A DNA stretch of 64,000 bases from Hofstenia miamia (taxonomy: Eukaryota > Xenacoelomorpha > Acoela). Below, one piece after another: positions 59,067 to 64,000 of this stretch (position 1 is its first letter; every line of letters begins with the position of its first letter). The position numbers were made by a program, and so were the translations under genes. The stretch covers positions 1,267,930 through 1,331,929 of the forward strand of contig SCFE01000098.1 in NCBI GenBank assembly GCA_004352715.1, written 5' to 3'. Below the pieces are notes generated by a model, which was not told the DNA's origin, ran no database searches, and worked only from the letters and a program-made list of their open reading frames with translations.

Positions 59067-61972
59067 NNNNNNNNNNNTGGAATGACTTAAATCTCGAAAT
59101 AAAAAAGGAACAAAATTATAAACATTTTAGAAGAAAAATTAAAAAAATTTTGTTATCCAAATTATTATTATTATTATTATTAAACAAATTAAGCGCATGG
59201 ACAGATTTCATTTAACATTTGAAATTTACGCCCTTTAAGTAAGTGTGCATATTATTAATTTTGTAAATATACATGTATATTAGTTTGTAGAATTTGTTTG
59301 TTTGTTTTGTTTATTTTAGCAATAAATTTGCTTGACTCTTATTATTATATAAAGATAAATTCTCAAAAATCCACTCATTTTACTGAATTGCTGTGCACTT
59401 GTATATTATATATGACAAAATGAAATAAATATTTGTAAAAAAATGCATTTTCAATTTGAATTTAATTCTTATTTTTTGAAATTTGTCTCAAAACGAAAAT
59501 TAAAAAAATCGCTTTTGCATACTGACATGATTGTAACCTCTCCAGTATAAATGCTTGAATAAATATGCATATATGCTATGATTATGCCATGGGAGAATAC
59601 GATTAGTTTTCCTACACAATTTTAACTAGCTATGTCTCAATTTGAAGTTTATTGTGAGATACTGTTATTGTAACAGGCAAAGTTCTGCCAAAACATGTAA
59701 GCATTCCACTCCAGAGGGATATCAAAGAAATACAATTAATCGAATATTATCTCGTGGTAGCACAGCAAGAAAAGCTAGCAAAGACAAACATGTGTTCCAT
59801 AAATTTATTGATAAACGAAATTTGTTCAAAGCTTCAACACGAAGTAGTCTCTTCAATAAGAAATGTATCTTTGTTAATGGGAATTCCAAAAACAATAAAT
59901 TTCTCTACAGACATAGATGTGCGCCATTGGTTTCTATAGACCCAAATCCTACAGCTGCACTAGTTATTTGGCTGATTGAAAGTTACTGGGGATACTTAAA
60001 GCAGAAGTGTATGCCAGTAGTGGGTGGTGAGTGAAAAACACAGTCATGCTAAAAAGAAGAATAAGAAAGTGTATTCGTGAACTTTACAATGAAAAAATCA
60101 GATCAACAATCAAACTGACGAGTCGATATATAAAACTAACCCTTCAAAAGGAACACAACAAATCTTCTATATTTCTGTATTGGGCAATTATCGGATACGC
60201 ATGTTGAGGTTAGTTTTCATTTTCAGACTATTTCACATATTTGTTCATAAGATTTAGAAAGTGGGACAATTAATATTGGACACCTTTTATTCAACAACTA
60301 AATGAAGCTACTAAAAAATTGTTATTTCCAAAAATACCCAGTACTAAGTCTAAAGAAAAATTTTCTTTAATACTGGTTCTAAATTATCATAATTTTGACA
60401 AAAGGACACACTTAATGTAACTAAAATAACATTTTTAGTTTTTCGTTACAGATTAGTGTAATCACTGAAAATGGTTACGTCCAGCTAACTTTTTACATCT
60501 GGTTCAGTAGCTGTGAAAAACAAACGCACATCTCCTCTTTTGCTGATATGTAGTCGTTTTCTTTTCTTTGTCATAAGTTTGTTCACCAGGCTGGAGCAGT
60601 CCCCGCCAGATACAAAGGAGGAAAATCTATTACTAACATACGGGCTTCCCACAAGCATATTTTCCACTTATCATATCATCAACCATATTTTAGTTGATTG
60701 CATCGTAAAGAGTGTTTGTTCGTCCGCATTAGTTTGAAGTTCAGTCTTGCAAATAAACCTACAATACTTAGTTCCACTAGAAACACTTAGAAAAAGCAAT
60801 CTGGCACAAACACTTCGTGGAAACCGGCAAATCGGTCTTTTTAATTTGCTGTAGGGCAACTAGGGTCACTAATGATTGACTTAACCTGGGAAATAAGAGG
60901 ATGTCGTTTCAGCAAAAAAACGCGGATATTGCGAAAGATTATTCGGGAACTTGTAGAATTCTAATTTTGAAATAAATCTAAAGATTTTAGCTTTGGCAAA
61001 TAAACTGATGCCATGAAGTTTTGTTCAATATATTTAGTTTTGCAAATATTTCACAGAGATGGTTCACTAATAGCACTTTCACTATTTTTTCTATAGCTGC
61101 CAATCTGCAAGTTGAGAAATCGTTCCCAGAAAATGTATCATCTAGCAACAATTCGAAAGTGCAAGCGATATTTCAAAATGCAGATGATAAAAAATCGAAC
61201 ACACCTTTAGAATCGCTTAGAATTTGATGAAATATCTGTGAGCATATTTGCAGAAATAGTAGTGTACAGTACAAACTGTATATCACATTATTTATACTTC
61301 AGCATTACCATTAAGATATTCACATAAATTTGGTTTAGTAGATATAAAAAATATATGGGAAATACCAGCAATGTCATTATATATTTGTAAAGAAACACGA
61401 ATTTCAAACGTCCAGTGGTAAACTTGATGGCCATGTTGCAATCGTCAACACTCAAACTTTTTGTGGCATTCACCGTGGGATACACATCAACTGCCAAGTT
61501 GAAGACATCGCCACCAGAAAACGTTACAATCTAAAAGCATTCCTCACGTCTATAAGAAATCATTTTTTAAGAATAAAATAAAACATAAGTATTTTAAATT
61601 TAGGGAGAAAACAATGCGTCGATACAAGAGTTCATTGTTTATAATTTTTTTCCAAATTCAAATAGTAACTATTAAAGAATTGTTCAAATATTAAATTCCT
61701 AGATTTTTTCTAATATAATTATCAATACCTTCTTGTATAGTGCATCTGATGACGGATCCAACACCTCAGTAGACTTAACAGCCATATTTATCTTTATTGA
61801 CTCCTTCTGAACTTGAACGTGACTACTTAGGCCTAAAATAAGGTATAGTTTTACCATTTTCAAACTTGGCATTTGAATATAGATGTACTGCATACCTTCA
61901 AAGGTCATGTTAGAAATGTTGGCTTTGTCTGATTGAATAGCCACTGAAATTGCTTGCAATGAAGTATCCAAA
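40092..61972 (-). CDS. VPS13: VPS13 lipid-transfer protein, thirteen middle exons (minus-strand portion)
   Basis: Thirteen exons with GT-AG borders join in unbroken phase to 579 codons. In order: LQAISVAIQ; QKESIKI; VFNLAVDVYP and GRLKFVFL; APLIIVPKSSSS; ANLGQLNIKNFF; EPLSMEITLKRNLSPWYKEI; the acidic Ser-rich loop; FSFAIKEISLLL; NCYLDDIRPQN; KIQKSEILLLSD; GLQIVSCPY; LLPCDA...ISPVVMKIF. This is the VPS13A/C-type middle region, where extended beta repeats line the lipid groove of a bridge-like transfer protein at membrane contacts. The N-terminal chorein part would lie right of 62 kb, in or beyond the N run. The next segment after 40092 is not found leftwards on this strand but on the plus strand at 9437. 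Introns reach 5.6 kb through transposon insertion. Confidence 0.9.
41519..41641 (-). CDS. VPS13: VPS13 exon, GLQIVSCPY segment
   Basis: 41 codons, phase 0/0, acceptor taatttag, donor ACG|GTTAGT. SFSGMVTGLQIVSCPYD matches the VPS13 strand that precedes the LPC segment. Confidence 0.83.
42028..42368. mobile_element. hAT-type non-autonomous element (341 bp)
   Basis: The duplication atgtgtac lies at 42020-42027 and 42369-42376. Inverted ends share gacttgtcaacgagccga. Arrays of GAGCC(G) near the right end resemble hAT subterminal transposase-binding repeats. It lies in a VPS13 intron. Confidence 0.87.
42664..42872 (-). CDS. VPS13: VPS13 exon, KSEILLLSD segment
   Basis: Acceptor tatgacag, donor AGA|GTAAGT, phase 1 to 0. 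An acidic linker (EAQEFEQFDENQ) leads into RMRVKIQKSEILLLSDYS, the VPS13 strand usually reading xPxIVLLAD. Confidence 0.85.
44164..44210 (-). CDS. VPS13: VPS13 small linker exon
   Basis: Only 47 nt. It carries the phase from 2 to 1 exactly between its neighbours and encodes SLTQSSDGDLDQVND, an acidic linker. The acceptor cttacaag lies next to an ambiguous base at 44219. Too short to be judged by homology, but needed for the frame. Confidence 0.65.
46618..46787 (-). CDS. VPS13: VPS13 exon, LDDIRPQN segment
   Basis: Acceptor attttag, donor CG|GTATTC, phase 0 to 2. The strand SLENCYLDDIRPQN corresponds to the conserved VPS13 LxDTRPN motif. Confidence 0.88.
47429..48025 (+). mobile_element. hAT element (597 bp) with transposase remnant
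   Basis: The duplication cactatat lies at 47421-47428 and 48026-48033. The ends are tagaggtgtgcgcgg on the left and the same sequence inverted on the right, with GCGGTGCGG arrays inside both ends. The plus strand around 47580-47815 reads FHMVTGFGFGDFAQTVYNLG and then LPDRTTISRNL. This resembles the hAT transposase segment where PF..V...GF...L is followed by LP-xRxTxSR. It is an internally deleted copy of a once autonomous element, in a VPS13 intron. Confidence 0.88.
48675..48757 (-). CDS. VPS13: VPS13 exon, FSFAIKEISLLL segment
   Basis: 83 nt, phase 1 to 0, acceptor gtttttag, donor CTA|GTAAGT. It encodes TSQFLKFSFAIKEISLLLDK, like the VPS13 FxFxIxxLxLxL strand before LDDTRPN. It lies outside any long open frame. 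Confidence 0.8.
48758..50875 (-). other. intron, no element recognised
   Basis: A 2.1-kb AT-rich VPS13 intron; short G-run at 50272-50283. No coding sequence or repeat with clear ends was seen. Confidence 0.55.
50876..51032 (-). CDS. VPS13: VPS13 exon, Ser-rich loop
   Basis: 157 nt, phase 0 to 1, acceptor caattag, donor C|GTAAGC. MDIRIIFGILNGNM is followed by an acidic, Ser/Asn-rich loop, as in VPS13 between the RNLSxWY strand and the next repeat. Confidence 0.8.
51109..51259 (-). CDS. VPS13: VPS13 exon, RNLSPWY segment
   Basis: 151 nt, phase 2 to 0, acceptor ccattttag, donor AAA|GTAAGT. VVEPLSMEITLKRNLSPWYK then EIGGSLNAF is one of the clearest VPS13 motifs (RNLS-WYxxIPxxxIxGxL). Confidence 0.92.
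52986..54790 (-). mobile_element. Tc1-like transposon, degenerate
   Basis: The left end agttgggggcataagttta (from 52988) mirrors the right end near 54764-54790 (tgtatgtaaacttttgaccc), a typical Tc1 terminus. On the minus strand a start near 54185 reads MGKGKELSTDLI. The helix-turn-helix region is frameshifted. The final catalytic block at 53540-53334 is open: WLKSNRIEVIQLPAQRPVLN, then PIEN, followed by the EQANGHATKY end. At least three frame breaks make it inactive. The start-to-right-end distance is too long for Tc1 because a LINE fragment sits in between. Confidence 0.82.
54400..54745 (-). mobile_element. LINE 3' fragment nested in the Tc1 element
   Basis: Minus-strand 54740 down to about 54530 reads SMVKICNSPNHPLHNHVFF and RNLSLHGQ, then after a frameshift TFIPCAVNYL. 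This is the C-terminal pattern of many LINE polyproteins (HPL...RxLRS...RxxxSFIPxAIxxLN). It is unlike the LINE family at 4380 and 59078. Confidence 0.55.
55489..55687. mobile_element. MITE with long inverted ends (199 bp)
   Basis: The left end ctggcgctatatactatgg and right end ccatagtacacagcgccag are near-perfect inverted repeats, flanked by TATA/TA, which suggests Tc1/mariner-type insertion. A third, internal copy of the arm (ctggcgctttgtactatgg) starts at about 55607, so the element is itself rearranged. Confidence 0.75.
56886..57013 (-). CDS. VPS13: VPS13 exon, ANLGQLNIKN segment
   Basis: 128 nt, phase 0 to 2, acceptor atatttag, donor AG|GTATGC. MANLGQLNIKNFF then DVMSLAITDVML equals the VPS13 ADLGxIxxxNxF strand after the IPQSS motif. 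Confidence 0.88.
57385..57561 (-). CDS. VPS13: VPS13 exon, APLIIVPKSS segment
   Basis: 59 codons, phase 0/0, acceptor ttttgtag, donor GAG|GTTAGG. A helix (NRAKESAVYAVKSI) leads into IKLDVSVTAPLIIVPKSSSS, the VPS13 LDIxLxAPxIxIPQSS motif. Confidence 0.92.
57857..57919. repeat. 63-bp hairpin made of two facing retroelement tails
   Basis: aataaagatctatctat at 57857 faces its inverse at 57903-57919, and ttggatgt/acatccaa pair inside, leaving a 7-nt loop. AATAAA followed by an ATCT run looks like the 3' end of a non-LTR element; the minus-oriented one continues rightwards to about 58100. Confidence 0.6.
58726..58838. repeat. minisatellite, 26-bp unit, about 4.3 copies
   Basis: The unit approximates ttttgtaaaataataatggt plus gcttaa. 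Copies differ by single bases. It lies in a VPS13 intron and is non-coding. Confidence 0.9.
59041..59066. repeat. (ATT)n microsatellite ending at an 11-N gap
   Basis: ATT array followed by Ns at 59067-59077. A second short ATT run (about 59159-59181) lies inside the neighbouring LINE tail. Confidence 0.9.
59078..59346 (+). mobile_element. LINE 3' end, same family as 4380-5058
   Basis: Directly after the N gap the plus strand reads WNDLNLEIKKEQNYKHF, then SAWTDFI and a stop. The minus-strand copy at 4.4-5.1 kb reads WNDLSIDIKCEKNYKHF, then NAWSNYF. The 3' UTRs are alignable and both end with agcaataaatttgct followed by gact. Only the last part of the ORF is present. Confidence 0.8.
59650..60200 (+). 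mobile_element. degenerate mariner-like DNA transposase
   Basis: The plus strand has a helix-turn-helix-like start (SSAKTCKHSTPEGYQRNTI, RILSRGSTARKA). After an internal deletion comes the catalytic end IESYWGYLKQKC, matching the IExFWGxLKxKV motif of IS630/Tc1/mariner transposases. After a frame shift, RIRKCIRELYNEKIRSTI follows. Frame breaks show it is dead. It lies in a VPS13 intron. Confidence 0.6.
61366..61530 (-). CDS. VPS13: VPS13 exon, VFNLAVDVYP / GRLKFVFL segment
   Basis: 55 codons, phase 0/0, acceptor tgcttttag, donor CTG|GTATTT. GDVFNLAVDVYP then FTTGRLKFVFLYKYIMTLL corresponds to the VPS13 F-x-LxxYP and VGxxQxVFLxKFxxxLL strands. Confidence 0.9.
61729..61832 (-). CDS. VPS13: VPS13 exon, VQKESIKINM segment
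   Basis: 104 nt, phase 1 to 0, acceptor attttag, donor AAG|GTATTG. GLSSHVQVQKESIKINMAV ends at DALYKK, like the VPS13 strand ending in a basic xHKKA turn. Confidence 0.83.
61896..61972 (-). CDS. VPS13: VPS13 exon, most upstream one found
   Basis: 77 nt, acceptor tatcttcag, donor G|GTATGC. LDTSLQAISVAIQSD resembles the VPS13 LKxxLKAxNVxIxH strand. Its first base completes a codon begun in an exon not found, probably right of 63.6 kb. Confidence 0.8.
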
Positions 61973-62511
61973 CTGAAGATAATAATTTTACGATTGACAG
62001 ACCCTATAAGGATAATAAATTATTTGAATAAATAACAATTAGTTTATAAGCATTCGCGATACATCTAAATGACTAGAATCTGAGATAAAGCTGTGAAAGG
62101 AGAAAATGTTTACTAGTGTATAAAATACCTGCACAGATTAGAGCTATAATAAGGTTAAAACTTTGAGTAAGTTGATAAAAAATAACCATAAATAATATAA
62201 ACATACATTCATTTTTATCAATATTCTCTCTTGCAAAAAACAAATCATAATTTATAATTAATTGACGGATTTTGTCACAGCAAGAAATATGAAAAGTTGA
62301 ATGTAATGCATATTTGGAATTGAATCCTATTTCTTTATAATAGACCGGATTGGGATTCGTTTTTTTCTAAAAACATTAATTTTTTCAGGATCATTCAATT
62401 TTATTATATACATGGTAGGGAATGGTGCTACACTGTTGTGCTATTTGCAATCCTGCATTATATTTTGATTTTATTATGGTATTTGTTATATTTGTTATAT
62501 AATTCTTAGAT

Positions 62512-63250
62512 GACTGCCGCTAGTCCTTTTACTGTCGAAGAGTGGTTCATGTTTGGGTTCATCAACGCATGCGGAATAACATGACAATTGCAGATGTTCA
62601 AAATGATTTCAGACAAAGATTCGAGAAGTAATTCGTACGTTTGGGAGAAACAACATTTGAAACAGGCTGTTATGTTTCTGAATCCCTGGCAAGGTCTCCG
62701 AAGAAATTCACCAGAAAACGCTCTGTAGAAATTGATATTCAAAGAGCTACCATGATGGACCATACGAAAAAGGACGTGGAATTCGAAGCTTTCAAACCTA
62801 TTTCGATCAATCAATTATCAGATGACAACATATATCGCAGAAAACAATTGCGTGTCAAAACTTTTTTAGCTCGCTTTACAGATGATCCAAAAATCACAAA
62901 AAGACCCTCCCCATTTATAAATCTCGAAATTTTTATTTTTGGGCCAAGAAGAATCCCTATTACAAAGAAGAAATTGATAATGATCGTCCACATGTCATGA
63001 TATGAGCGGCACTGACTTCTGACCATTTGATTGGCCCTTATTTCTTCGAAGGTAACTTCAACTAGCACTCTCATGCCGACATGATTAGAAACTGGCCCAT
63101 CCCAGAGTTGAAAAATCTTGGTATTAGAGCATTTTCCACTTTCTGTGAGGAGGCATCCAACATCCGTGTTTACTTCGCACTGGATCGGCCGCGGATCAGA
63201 TGCTTTTGATTGCCCCACTCAAAACAGCGCATTATGAGGCAATAAAAGCA
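62512..63250 (+). mobile_element. degenerate DDE transposase (mariner/Tc1-like, HTH N-terminus)
   Basis: The plus strand reads, over several frames, SLARSPKKFTRKRSVEIDIQ with KAFKPISINQL-like sequence (here FEAFKPISINQLSDDN), then DHLIGPYFFEGNFN and finally TSHWIGRGSDAFDC. These are the successive landmarks of a large transposase family: HTH linker, catalytic strand GPFFFE, and the FPxRWIGRxG tail. Stops and frameshifts make it inactive. The opposite strand happens to be open (63218-62811) but is a shadow. Confidence 0.65.
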
Positions 63251-63672
63251 AGACGGCAGGCAAACCACAGTCGAGCTAAAGAAAGCGATATTTGCTGCTT
63301 TTGGTACAGTCAGAGGCGCACCCAGAGGGGGGGAACTGGGGGAACGTTCCCCCCCTCAACAAAGCACAGATGCTTCCATTCCTCATGAAATGTATGCTGA
63401 TATGATAACATAGTACATATATATTAAGCATTGCTTCAAATCTATCTGCAGGGGTAAGCAATAATTAATTGATATTGCAATTATTACAATGATTGGAAAT
63501 CGATTAATCTATTGAATACTTTAGAAGAAGAAAAATTACCAATAATTTACAATTATTTAGGTTTACTAAGAACGTTCTCATAAGCATAATGGATGAAACT
63601 CTTGGTGAACCATAATAAAGTCCCAATTCGAAAATCATTATTGTCCTGCCTAGTAAATTAATACAGTATTGG

Positions 63673-64000
63673 NNNNNNNNNNNNNNNNNNNNNNNNNNNN
63701 NNNNNNNNNNNNNNNNNNNNNNNNNNNNNNNNNNNNNNNNNNNNNNNNNNNNNNNNNNNNNNNNNNNNNNNNNNNNNNNNNNNNNNNNNNNNNNNNNNNN
63801 NNNNNNNNNNNNNNNNNNNNNNNNNNNNNNNNNNNNNNNNNNNNNNNNNNNNNNNNNNNNNNNNNNNNNNNNNNNNNNNNNNNNNNNNNNNNNNNNNNNN
63901 NNNNNNNNNNNNNNNNNNNNNNNNNNNNNNNNNNNNNNNNNNNNNNNNNNNNNNNNNNNNNNNNNNNNNNNNNNNNNNNNNNNNNNNNNNNNNNNNNNNN
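63673..64000. other. assembly gap reaching the window end
   Basis: Unresolved bases. Upstream VPS13 exons may lie within or beyond this run. Confidence 0.97.

Noticed and set aside
62811-63218. Minus-strand frame of 135 codons with a hydrophobic stretch, at first suggestive of a receptor
   Set aside because: The plus strand shows successive transposase landmarks (SPKKFTRKRS, GPYFFE, HWIGRG), so the minus frame is a shadow of a decayed element.

Overview
This is an AT-rich animal (invertebrate metazoan) genomic window. Evidence: small GT-AG exons separated by 0.1-6 kb introns, long (AT)n arrays, LINE, Tc1/mariner, hAT and piggyBac-like debris, and two recognisable metazoan protein families. 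The species cannot be fixed from sequence alone. No RNA gene, CRISPR array, operon or prokaryotic feature was seen.

Layout. (1) 1-3.2 kb: a lone first exon of a TRPM-like channel paralogue (minus, 3082-3180). (2) 3.2-9.4 kb: LINE fragment, hAT element, AT arrays. (3) 9437-13528 plus: two VPS13 exons. (4) 20790 down to 15656 minus: six exons for the cytosolic N-terminal half (SLOG/TRPM homology region) of a divergent TRPM channel. (5) 20.8-30.6 kb: no convincing gene; repeats, a 21-N gap with duplicated flanks, and a possible degenerate lectin fragment. (6) 32503-30640 minus: the membrane/C-terminal end of a second TRPM paralogue. (7) 32566-33565: exactly 1000 N, a scaffold gap. (8) 33856-39371 plus: linker, S1-S6 and C-terminal tail of a TRPM channel. 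(9) 61972 down to 40092 minus: thirteen VPS13 exons in perfect phase, with introns holding Tc1, LINE, hAT and transposase remnants. (10) 62.5-63.25 kb: a degenerate transposase; then N to the end.

The main result is structural. The minus-strand VPS13 exons end at 40092 in phase 0, in a region that in VPS13 proteins is directly followed by what the plus-strand exon at 9437 encodes, also phase 0. Likewise the minus-strand TRPM N-terminal half ends at 15656 in phase 0, and the plus-strand exon at 33856 begins in phase 0 at the next family segment. So two genes each appear cut in two with the halves on opposite strands. Reversing the sequence left of the 1000-N gap makes both genes strand-consistent, so I think a mis-oriented contig (or nested inversions) is likelier than novel biology. 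It would still leave VPS13 and the TRPM cluster interleaved on opposite strands.

Joined only as a list of exons, the VPS13 stretch encodes about 714 uninterrupted residues of the middle of a bridge-like lipid-transfer protein, and the TRPM halves encode 543 + 572 residues, a normal TRPM length. The two gene families have no known joint function; the window shows proximity only.
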